In this document: positions 27,423 to 35,062 of the stretch, piece by piece
Position numbering within the stretch: the first letter of the stretch is position 1
How the letters are laid out: every line of letters begins with the position of its first letter
Source of the DNA: Thermoplasmata archaeon
Lineage (GTDB): Archaea > Thermoplasmatota > Thermoplasmata > Methanomassiliicoccales > Methanomethylophilaceae
Direction: 5' to 3'
Length of the DNA: 64,000 nt
NCBI GenBank assembly: GCA_015063135.1
Contig: SUTA01000003.1
Span: 62,001-126,000, forward strand
Notes under the pieces: model-generated
Database searches by the model: none
What the model saw: only the letters and a program-made list of their open reading frames with translations
Told to the model about the DNA's origin: nothing
Made by a program: the position numbers and the translations under genes

Positions 27423-30400
27423 TCAGACTTCGATGCTCAGGCTGCTGCCCCTCCCGTTGCTGGCCTTCTCGACCACTATCTTCCTGTCAATCTCCATCTT
27501 GAGGGCCTCGACATGGGAGATTATGCCGATGAGGCAGTCGCTGTCGCTCAGCTGGACCAGGACGTTGATCGCCTGCTTCAGGGCCTCGGGGTCGAGGGAT
27601 CCGAATCCCTCGTCCACGAACAGCGTGTCGATCCTTATCCCGCCCTTCATGCATTGGATGGCATCGGAGAGGCCCAGCGCCAGCGACAGCGCCGCCTGGA
27701 AGGATTCCCCTCCGGAGAGGGTAGTCGAGGGCCTGCCTCTGCCGGTGTAATTGTCCAGGATCTCGATGTCCAGGCCGGATGCCTTGCGCTTATCCTCGGC
27801 TGTCTTGTTGATCCTCAGGACGAATCTCCCGTCGGTCATCTGGTTCAGGCGGATGTTGGCATGCCTCAGCACCCTGTTGAAGTGCATAGCCTGGATGTAC
27901 GACTCGAAAGATTGGCGGGAGTCATTCTCGCCGCTGCAGATCTTCTGTAGCTCTACCAGGTCGCCACCCTCGGCATCCATCGTCTTCTTGTCGGCCAGAG
28001 CTTTTCTGAGCCTGTTGGCAGTCCCTTCGTTTGCCTGTGAGTATCTGCGGATCCCCTCCAGCTTGGCTCTTGCTCCGGCCAGCATGGCCTCGCATTCCGC
28101 AAGGGACTCCTCCTCTTCGGCGGTATCAACGCGGGACTTCCCCTCCGTCTTGGCCGAGAGTTCCGTTTTAAGGGCCTCAAGGGCGCTGATGCGGAGGTTG
28201 TACGCATCCACATCCTTACGAAGGGCCTCAAGTGCATCCTCCTTGGATAGGACATCCTGGCACTGCTCCTCGGTCAGACCTTCTGCGTCGAGGGCCTCCA
28301 TGAGCCTATGCGATGCGGCTGCAGCGGCATCATTGGCTGCGACGAAATCGCTCTCCGTCTTCTCCAAGACGGCCTTAGCGGATGCCAGGCCCTTCTCATT
28401 GCTGGAAATCTTCAATTCCAACGTTCCGATTTCGGCCTCGACCTGTTCCAGCTCTTTCCTGAGGGTCTCGGAGCGGGTACTCAGCTCTTCTGCCGAAACG
28501 GTTTCCGTCCCCTCGGAAAGGGATTTGATCGTGGCCTCCATCGCAGACTTATTCGCGTTTAGTTCGGAGAGCTTCTTCTGCAGCCTCTCTCTCCTATTGG
28601 CGATCTCATTGCGGACGGCGTCCCTGGTCTTGAACCCATCATCTATCGCTTTGAGGCGGGCGTTCACCGCTTCCAGTTCCTGGAACCTCTCCTGGAGCCT
28701 CGCGGTCGTAGCATCGTTGGACTCCGTGGCTGCGAGGATGGCTTCGGCGCTCGGGTCTGAAAGTCCCGCTTCGTTAAGTTTCACGGCCAGGACAGCATCG
28801 GCCTCGCTGAGTCTTTTCCTGAGCTGGTCCAGTTCGCTGAGGGATTCTTCCACTCTCTCCTTCAGCCCCTCATTGGAATTTGCCATGGCATCGAGCTGTT
28901 CGCGGGTCATGACCTCCTTGGTCAGGGGCGCGAGATTCGGGTGCACCTTGGATCCGCAGACGGGGCAGGCCTCGCCCTCCTTGAGCCTGGATGCGAGGAT
29001 GCCTGCCTGCTCGCTGTAGAATTTGTCCTCCTCCAGTCTGTAGTGGTCCCTGGCGGCACTCAGGTCCGCGCGCAGGGTGTTGTTCCTGCTCTCGGCTTCC
29101 GCAACATCGCGGCGGGCCTTCTCGGCATCGGATGCGGCAGCTTTCGACTCTCTTAGGGCCTCGGATCTCTGCCTGCAGGCTGCGAGTTCCGCCCTCACGG
29201 CCTCTATCTCCCCTCTGGCGGAGTTATTGGCCTCGAGGTATCTTCTCTCATCCTCGCTCTCCCTCTCGTTTTTGCTGTACTCGTCGTTGCACGCCTCGAG
29301 GGCCTTGCCAGTGGATTCGATGTCGGATTCCGTTTTCTGGAGGACCTTGCGGGCCTCGTCCACCTTGGCCGCGGCGGCCATGGCAGCCTCATTCAAGGCA
29401 ATGGCGCTATTGATTCCATCGCGCTTGTCCGAGAGCTCCTGGAGCTTCGGCTTCTCCACTTCCAAGGCGACGGAGGCATTCTCGTACTCGGCTAATTTGG
29501 CTGTGGCCTCGGAATGTTCTTTCTCCGCTTTCTGGAGCTGCTGCCTAGCGGTCCGGGCCGAGGAGAGGGGGTCTTTGAGGTTCTTGCTTATCCTGTCGAT
29601 GAGATCGTACTCCGCCGCTTTGGCTGTTATCTCGTCCTTTCTGGATGATAGCGCTTCCAACTCCTCCATGGTCTTCTCGAGAGAGTCGAGGTCACGGTTG
29701 ATGGATTCTCCTCTGGACTTTGTGTCCAGGATGGCTTTCTGGGAGATCTCGAGATCGCCGATCTCTTTTCCCGCTCTATCGGCCTCGCCCTGCATCCTGC
29801 CGGCTTCAAGCTCTAAGGCTTTCAGGATGTCCTCGGCGTACATGGGGGACATCTTGCCCTCTAGGTCTCCGCGGTAGGGGCTGGCTTCGTCCAGATGGAC
29901 TTCGGAGATGGCATCATTCATGGCGCTGTCTATCATCTCGTACCTGTTCTTCTGGTCCTTGACCATCTCATAGAGCGCAGCCTCCATCTGCCTCACCGGC
30001 TCGGTTTTGAAAATCGCCCTGAGGACCTCTTTGCGGTCCTTGGAATCGGCGGTGAGGATCCTCCTGAACTCGCCCTGCGCCAGCATGGCGACCTGGCCCC
30101 ACTGCTTCTGATCGATACCGAGGATTTCGTGGACCCAGGCATCGACCTCGCCCTTCTTGGTGGCGGCCCTCCTGCCGCCGTCGAGGGATATCATCTCGCA
30201 CTCGGGCGGAGCCTCCTTGGTGCCCTTGCCCCTGAGCTTGGCGACATCCTGCCTGGGCTTCCTGGTTATCCTGTACTTCTTGCCATCGTGCTCAAAGTCC
30301 AGAACAACGGCCGTGGGGGTCGATGCATCCGCGAAGTGGCTCCTGATGTTCCTCTCCTCGCGGTCGCCGTTGAGGTTGCCGAAGAGAGCGTAGGTGATGG

Positions 30401-30539
30401 CGTCAAAGACCGTGGTCTTCCCCGCACCGGTGTCGCCGGTGATGAGGAACAGCCCCTTTCCACCGAAGTCCTCGAAGTCTATGTCAACCTTGTCTGCATA
30501 CGGGCCGAAGGCGGTCATGGTGAGCCTGAGGGGTTTCAC
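27423..30539 (-). CDS. rad50: Rad50/SbcC-like DNA repair ATPase
   Basis: The SMC-like partner of Mre11 in double-strand break processing. It is 1038 residues long. Walker A GDTGAGKTT near residue 35, two long coiled coils, the zinc hook ACPVCGS near residue 523, signature LSGGESFQAALSLALGL and Walker B IDTLFVDEGFGSLD near the C-terminus. It starts with GTG overlapping the mre11 stop (GTGA). This is the longest gene I checked for arginine codons: AGG, AGA, CGC, CGT and CGG occur, CGA does not. It ends in TGA. Confidence 0.93.
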   Translation of the reverse strand: MKPLRLTMTAFGPYADKVDIDFEDFGGKGLFLITGDTGAGKTTVFDAITYALFGNLNGDREERNIRSHFADASTPTAVVLDFEHDGKKYRITRKPRQDVAKLRGKGTKEAPPECEMISLDGGRRAATKKGEVDAWVHEILGIDQKQWGQVAMLAQGEFRRILTADSKDRKEVLRAIFKTEPVRQMEAALYEMVKDQKNRYEMIDSAMNDAISEVHLDEASPYRGDLEGKMSPMYAEDILKALELEAGRMQGEADRAGKEIGDLEISQKAILDTKSRGESINRDLDSLEKTMEELEALSSRKDEITAKAAEYDLIDRISKNLKDPLSSARTARQQLQKAEKEHSEATAKLAEYENASVALEVEKPKLQELSDKRDGINSAIALNEAAMAAAAKVDEARKVLQKTESDIESTGKALEACNDEYSKNERESEDERRYLEANNSARGEIEAVRAELAACRQRSEALRESKAAASDAEKARRDVAEAESRNNTLRADLSAARDHYRLEEDKFYSEQAGILASRLKEGEACPVCGSKVHPNLAPLTKEVMTREQLDAMANSNEGLKERVEESLSELDQLRKRLSEADAVLAVKLNEAGLSDPSAEAILAATESNDATTARLQERFQELEAVNARLKAIDDGFKTRDAVRNEIANRRERLQKKLSELNANKSAMEATIKSLSEGTETVSAEELSTRSETLRKELEQVEAEIGTLELKISSNEKGLASAKAVLEKTESDFVAANDAAAAASHRLMEALDAEGLTEEQCQDVLSKEDALEALRKDVDAYNLRISALEALKTELSAKTEGKSRVDTAEEEESLAECEAMLAGARAKLEGIRRYSQANEGTANRLRKALADKKTMDAEGGDLVELQKICSGENDSRQSFESYIQAMHFNRVLRHANIRLNQMTDGRFVLRINKTAEDKRKASGLDIEILDNYTGRGRPSTTLSGGESFQAALSLALGLSDAIQCMKGGIRIDTLFVDEGFGSLDPEALKQAINVLVQLSDSDCLIGIISHVEALKMEIDRKIVVEKASNGRGSSLSIEV

Positions 30540-31669
30540 AATACCACCCCGTTCTCGTCGATGACCTTCTCTAGCGTGCGGCGCTGGTTATCCGTCAGGG
30601 GATTGCCGGTGTGCATCTCGAAGAACTGCTCGAACGCCTCCAAGGGCGATCCGAAGTCCTTCTCTTCCTCGCCGATCACAACGGCCGAACCGCTGGTGGG
30701 GGCGATGCGTCTGATGCTGACGATGTTGGGGAACACCTGCCTGGCCTTCGCCATGGCATCCATCTCGTCGTCCGTCATCTCGATGTAGATGTAATCTTCG
30801 CGCCACTCGGCGTTCCTGTTGCTGTCGAGGAGCTGCATCAGGGGCCCCCTTAGGACCCTCATGTCCCTCAGGGGTTTGATGGGGATCTCCTCCGTCGAGA
30901 CGCCCGATGCGTCGATGGTTACCAGCACCGCGCATTTGTGATCGTCGGCCTCGGAGCTCGAGTACTTCAGCGGGGTGCCGCTGTACACCACGGCGTCCCT
31001 GCCCATGTGCTGATGGGAGTGGATGTGCCCCAGGGCGACGTAGTCGAAACCGTCGAAGGCTGTGTAGCTGACGTTCTCGGTGCCGCCGACGTACACCTTC
31101 TCGGAGCCGCGGGTCTCGGGGCCTCCGCTGTTCCCCGTGACGAACTGGTGCGTCACGAGGATCCTCTTGTGGCCGTCGACGAACTCGGAGTGGGCTATGG
31201 CTGCCCTGACTGCGCTCTCGTAATCCGTGATGGACTCATCCTGGAAAGCCTTGCGCGCATGGACGGGCTTGATGAACGGGAGGAGGTAGATGTCCACGGG
31301 GACGTCCCCGTCCTGGCGGGAGTACCTGACCGCTTCCCCGGTGAAGACGCCGACGATGTGGATGCCCCTGGTCGAGAAGAAGTCCTTGGCGTACTCGAGC
31401 CTGGTATCCGAATCGTGATTTCCCGCTATGACGTAGGTCTCAAGGTCGTTGTCCGCCAGGGCGACGAAGAGGCCGTCTAGGAGCTTCGTGGTCTCCTGGG
31501 AAGCGCTGTTGCCGTCATCCAGGATGTCCCCGGCGATGATCACCCCGTCGACCTTCTTCTCCACTGCGATCCTGACGATCTCGTCGATCATGTGCTTCTG
31601 GTCCTCGGCCAGGTTCCTGTCCCCCAGCCTGATGCCGAGGTGGAGGTCGGAAACATGGAGGAACCTCAT
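30536..31669 (-). CDS. mre11: Mre11/SbcD-like DNA repair nuclease
   Basis: A 377-residue calcineurin-type phosphoesterase: VSDLHLGIRLGDR at the N-terminus, AGDILDDGN, VIAGNHDSDT, THQFV and ALGHIHSHQ supply the two-metal site. It forms the nuclease complex with the Rad50 gene downstream (four-base overlap). Its ATG overlaps the CGA that ends the upstream HTH gene by one base (CGATG). It ends in TGA. Confidence 0.93.
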   Translation of the reverse strand: MRFLHVSDLHLGIRLGDRNLAEDQKHMIDEIVRIAVEKKVDGVIIAGDILDDGNSASQETTKLLDGLFVALADNDLETYVIAGNHDSDTRLEYAKDFFSTRGIHIVGVFTGEAVRYSRQDGDVPVDIYLLPFIKPVHARKAFQDESITDYESAVRAAIAHSEFVDGHKRILVTHQFVTGNSGGPETRGSEKVYVGGTENVSYTAFDGFDYVALGHIHSHQHMGRDAVVYSGTPLKYSSSEADDHKCAVLVTIDASGVSTEEIPIKPLRDMRVLRGPLMQLLDSNRNAEWREDYIYIEMTDDEMDAMAKARQVFPNIVSIRRIAPTSGSAVVIGEEEKDFGSPLEAFEQFFEMHTGNPLTDNQRRTLEKVIDENGVVL

Positions 31670-32256
31670 CGGAGGTCACCTCCCAAGGGGTGGTGGCCGG
31701 AGCTCTTGCGCTCGACACCATCGTAGTACGAGACCTCGTAGAAAAGGTCCTTGCAGGGGACGATATCGTCTATGATGAAGAATCCCTTGGATTCCTTGTG
31801 CTTGTACTCCCCGATGGGGTACAGCTCCCCGGATACCTTCATCGAGAGGATCAGGTTGTAACGGGGATCGAACCCCCCTTCGAAGACCACCATTGTTTTC
31901 CCGTCCTTGGTGACGGAGATGGTCTTGATGTCACCGTCCCTCCATTCGTTGGACGCAGTGGGCGGGGCAGGCCTGTAGGTGGCTATGGGCCTTTTCGAGT
32001 TGTTGGTGAAGTGGGCATTGCTGTCTTTCCTCATCGATACCAGCCTTACGCGGGCATCGTTTCCGTCGACGTCCTCTGCGGAGATATAGTCGAAATACAT
32101 TGCGATGTGCTCCGGGATGCTGTCCCTCCTTTCGGACTCGTAGTACTCTATGTACCTGTAGAGGGTCGGCCTGGAGATGCCGAAGGCATCAGCCAGATCG
32201 GAGATGGAGAGCTTCTTCTTGATGGTCTCCCCCAGATTCGATGTGCTGTGCTCCAT
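31669..32256 (-). CDS. HTH protein heading the mre11-rad50 operon, ending at CGA
   Basis: A 195-residue protein with a resolvase-like helix-turn-helix near the N-terminus (LSISDLADAFGISRPTLYRYIEYYES) and an uncharacterised beta-rich C-terminus. The start MEHSTSN is about 25-30 bases after a TATATATATC element. It ends GGDL, then CGA (31671-31669), then TGA in frame; CGA overlaps the mre11 ATG by one base. The palindrome at 32289-32303 just upstream of its TATA suggests autoregulation. I do not know its function; co-transcription implies a link to break repair. Confidence 0.72.
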
Positions 32257-32288
32257 GCATGTTGATATGATTTTATGATATATATACA

Positions 32289-32303
32289 TTACAATTTTTG
32301 TAA
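32289..32303. promoter_or_regulatory. palindromic operator candidate upstream of HTH-mre11-rad50
   Basis: A perfect inverted repeat TTACAA-TTT-TTGTAA lies immediately upstream of the operon TATA (about 32276-32285). Further TTGTAA half-sites recur within the next 60 bases, between this operon and the AbiE genes. Confidence 0.5.
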
Positions 32304-32360
32304 AAAATAATTGTAAAATTGGAAAGGGTTTGAGAAGTATGATTGTAATTTATTTACACA

Positions 32361-33200
32361 TCATACCATCTTTATCCTGGAGCCGAGCTCGATGAAATGA
32401 TCTGCATTCCAGCGGTCGAAGTCCCTGCTGCCCGAGAGGACGAAAGACCTCACATCCTCTCTGGCGGAATCGTAGTCAATCTCCTCGAAGCGGTCGCGTA
32501 GGATGCGCTGAAGGGTATCGTAGTCGAGCTCTTCGCTCTCGGAAAGGCGACCGTCCCTGACGAGATTGGACTTCAGGAATTCCTTATTGAGTGAGATGCC
32601 ATTGTTCACGTACCATTCGAAGTCGAAGAGGTCGCGTCCCTTGAACCTCTTTCCCCAGTGCCTGCATATGGTGGCGGATGTCTTGCCGGCGAAGAGCGTA
32701 TGGATATTCATAAGCGTGGCTGGATAGCAGAACGGGACCCCCTTATAGACGTGCTCCACTTGGAACCCGTCCGGGGTGTCGGTGTCCACATCCATCTTTA
32801 TGCGTAGCAGTGTGTCGGGATGGATGAGCCTCATCTCATCATCGGAGGCTCCGAACTGCTTGAGGATGTCGCGGAGGTTGCCCTTCATCATGCATCCGGT
32901 GATATTGCCGCCCTCGACCTCCCTGATCATGGGGTGCACATCGAGGCCGTGGGATCCGAACTCGTTCTCTATGTACGGTGCGTACTTCCTGATGTCGAAC
33001 GATGCTCCGGGGTCCGTGAGTCCAAAGTCCAGGTCCTCCGAGAAGCGGTCCAGCCCATGGAATATGCGGAGGCAGGTGCCTCCCTGGAACGCTGCCACAT
33101 CGAAAAATCCGCCGCGGGACAGGCCGCACAGTGCGATCTCCTGGGAGATTTCCCTGGCTGCATTGATCAGGCTCACTGTGTCCCGGGGTCTGCCCTCCAT
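32361..33200 (-). CDS. AbiEii/AbiGii-family nucleotidyltransferase toxin
   Basis: The toxin partner of a type IV toxin-antitoxin system; AbiEii-like enzymes are nucleotidyltransferases. Motif seen: GGTCLRIFHGLDRFSEDLDFGL (GGTxLR...RxSxDxDF). The ATG at 33200 (MEGRPRD) is chosen, giving 279 residues. The longer ATG at 33272 would overlap the antitoxin gene and has an in-frame CGA shortly after it, which argues for the downstream start if CGA is a stop. It ends in TGA. Confidence 0.82.
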   Translation of the reverse strand: MEGRPRDTVSLINAAREISQEIALCGLSRGGFFDVAAFQGGTCLRIFHGLDRFSEDLDFGLTDPGASFDIRKYAPYIENEFGSHGLDVHPMIREVEGGNITGCMMKGNLRDILKQFGASDDEMRLIHPDTLLRIKMDVDTDTPDGFQVEHVYKGVPFCYPATLMNIHTLFAGKTSATICRHWGKRFKGRDLFDFEWYVNNGISLNKEFLKSNLVRDGRLSESEELDYDTLQRILRDRFEEIDYDSAREDVRSFVLSGSRDFDRWNADHFIELGSRIKMV

Positions 33201-33220
33201 CAGGCTCTTCAGAGGGGTTA

Positions 33221-33808
33221 TCAGCTGGCATCCCCCCTGACGAGGCGGTCGAGCATGGTGACATTCCTGCACTTGTACGATTGGTTCAGTTCCGATAGTG
33301 TCTGTCTGTCGAGATCGTCCAAGGCGTCATCGAATACGCGGAGGTCATCGAACATCAGGGTCTCGAACTCGGACCTGCTAGCGCACGGCGGGAGCTTGTA
33401 GAGCTTGTCGCAAAGGGCCTTCTCCCGGCAGGCGATGCTGATGTTGTATCCGTCCACGTTCTCGTATGCGACTCCCAAATTGAATACACTTGCCGGGACA
33501 TCCGTATAATAATAGGTGCAGAAATCGGTGTCGAACGCCTTATCGCGGCGCTTGTTGTATGTGGCACAGGTGATGTTCTTGGCTGCTTCCGGGATCAGTC
33601 CGTAGAGCGATAGGGCGAAGTCGAACGATATGTACGACGGGCCGTAGATTGCCTGTGCCAGCGACATAGGCGACATATTCGGATCGTCGCAGTACAGGTT
33701 CCTCTTGAGCCTGATGTACTTCCCCTTCTTGGCGTCTCTGGCGAGCTTCAGGCGGGGCTGCTCGTAGGACTCCATCGTGTCGATTATCATCTCTCCCGTC
33801 ATTATCAT
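33221..33808 (-). CDS. AbiEi-family antitoxin / transcriptional regulator
   Basis: A 195-residue protein with an N-terminal winged helix (KLARDAKKGKYIRLKRNLY) and the SLAQAIYGPSYISFDFALSLYGLIPE segment typical of AbiEi antitoxins, which repress their own operon. A TTATATG promoter element lies about 25 bases before MIMTGEM; starts at 33808 or 33802 are equally likely. The ORF could be opened to 33856, but the third codon there is CGA. The gene is 20 bases upstream of the toxin. Confidence 0.8.
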   Translation of the reverse strand: MIMTGEMIIDTMESYEQPRLKLARDAKKGKYIRLKRNLYCDDPNMSPMSLAQAIYGPSYISFDFALSLYGLIPEAAKNITCATYNKRRDKAFDTDFCTYYYTDVPASVFNLGVAYENVDGYNISIACREKALCDKLYKLPPCASRSEFETLMFDDLRVFDDALDDLDRQTLSELNQSYKCRNVTMLDRLVRGDAS

Positions 33809-33948
33809 AATTCTCCAGATATTATCATGGCATATAACCATATCGACTCGTGACACGCCGCCAGGCCAACAGGCCCGTGGGCTCCTTCCGCGCCGGTACT
33901 GCCAACCGTTATAAATTCCAGAATCAATCCAGGCGCGAGGTAAGCATC

Positions 33949-34323
33949 ATGCCAAAGATCTACAAATGTTCCAAATGCAGCACCGCCGTCGAGATCGTCT
34001 TCGAGGACTGCTGCATCCCCACCTGCTGCGGGGCCCCCATGGTCCTCGTCGAGCCCAAGACCGAGGACTTCGTCAAGGAGAAGCACGTCCCCTACATCGA
34101 GAAGCAGGCCGGCGGAGTGCTGGTGAAGGTCGGCAAGGAGACCGCCCACCCCATGGTCGAGGACCATTACATCGTCTACATCCAGATTTGCGCGGACGGG
34201 GTCATCATGAGGAAGTACCTCAAGCCCGGCGACGCGCCCGAGGCGTTCTTCAAGACCGATGCGTCCAAGATTGTGGCCGTCGAGTACTGCAACAAGCACG
34301 GTCTCTGGAAGTCCAACCAGCGA
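33949..34323 (+). CDS. desulfoferrodoxin (superoxide reductase), ending at CGA
   Basis: Reduces superoxide without making oxygen, the usual defence in strict anaerobes. A 124-residue two-iron form: an N-terminal desulforedoxin-like domain (YKCSKC, CCIPTCCGAPM) and a C-terminal catalytic domain with EKHVPYIE, HPMVEDHYI and YCNKHGLWK supplying the His/Cys iron ligands. TATA at about 33908-33918 and GAGGT before the ATG. Family members end just after HGLWK; here KSNQ is followed by CGA (34321-34323) and then a strong terminator hairpin. The conventional ORF continues 22 residues through that hairpin to 34389. Confidence 0.92.
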
Positions 34324-34327
34324 TCCC

Positions 34328-34348
34328 GGGGCCGGGGGACCCGGCCCC
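34328..34348 (+). terminator. superoxide reductase terminator
   Basis: A nine-base-pair GGGGCCGGG/CCCGGCCCC stem with a GGA loop starts four bases after the CGA. It is followed by CTTTTTC and a T7 run. Its position supports termination of translation at CGA. Confidence 0.7.
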
Positions 34349-34414
34349 TCAAACCGCTTTTTCTTCGTTTTTTTATACAACGTCGATGATTCCCCTGGCA
34401 TAGGAAGGTTCACC

Positions 34415-34948
34415 ATGGCCAAGATCGTAGAGTCCAAAGGAGACGACGCGAAAGCGACCGCCAGGCACGCCAAGATTGCCAACGAGAAGAAGAAGGCGGA
34501 AGAGGACGCCAAGAACAAGATCGAGGACGAGCACTGGAAGGCCAAGCACGCCGAGGAGAAGCGCAAGGAGGAGATCAAGAAGCTCCCCAAGGACCAGCAG
34601 GCCGCCGCTAAGGCCGAGCTGAAGGAGCAGATCCGCAAGCGCAAGGCCGCCGAGAAGGAGCACAAGGCCAAGATGAGGCAGGAGGCCAGGGAGGCCAAGG
34701 AGGCCGAGAGGAAGGCCGCGATGCAGGAGAGGTCCGACAAGGCCCACGCCGCCGTGGGCGAGAAGAGGGTCGAGGCCGGCGTCAAGAAGTCCGAGATCAA
34801 GGAGGAGCGCGATGCGATGGCCACCGAGAAGATCATTGAGAAGGCCGCCAAGGTCACAGACGATGCCTCCACCGAGGAAGCGTCTGCAGAGGCTCCTGCT
34901 GAGGAAGCGCCTGCAGAAACCCCGGCCGAGGAGAAGCCCTCCGAGCGA
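34415..34948 (+). CDS. Lys/Glu/Ala-rich coiled-coil protein of unknown function, ending at CGA
   Basis: A 177-residue, highly charged protein predicted to be one long helix or coiled coil (residues about 15-145, many EKKKAEED-like heptads) with an acidic Ala/Pro/Glu tail (AEAPAEEAPAETPAEE). No known domain. The ATG has a good ribosome-binding site (AGGAAGG). The last codon before the stop site encodes E in KPSE; next is CGA (34946-34948), 20 bases before a terminator hairpin. Read conventionally it would be fused through the terminator to the downstream Mg2+ ATPase as a 1174-codon ORF, which is implausible. Confidence 0.75.
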
Positions 34949-34968
34949 GGCCACAACATTTTCCACAG

Positions 34969-35006
34969 CCCCCGCCGTCAGTGTTGTAGGCGGGGGTACT
35001 TTTTTT
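34969..35006 (+). terminator. strong terminator after the Lys/Glu-rich gene
   Basis: An eight-base-pair CCCCCGCC/GGCGGGGG stem with a 12-base loop, followed by TAC and seven T residues. The T run may double as the TATA region of the next gene. Confidence 0.75.
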
Positions 35007-35062
35007 ATGGGAACCCCATCCACCCTCTCGTGGTAACCGGTTCGGTGTCTTCGGAACAGAGA

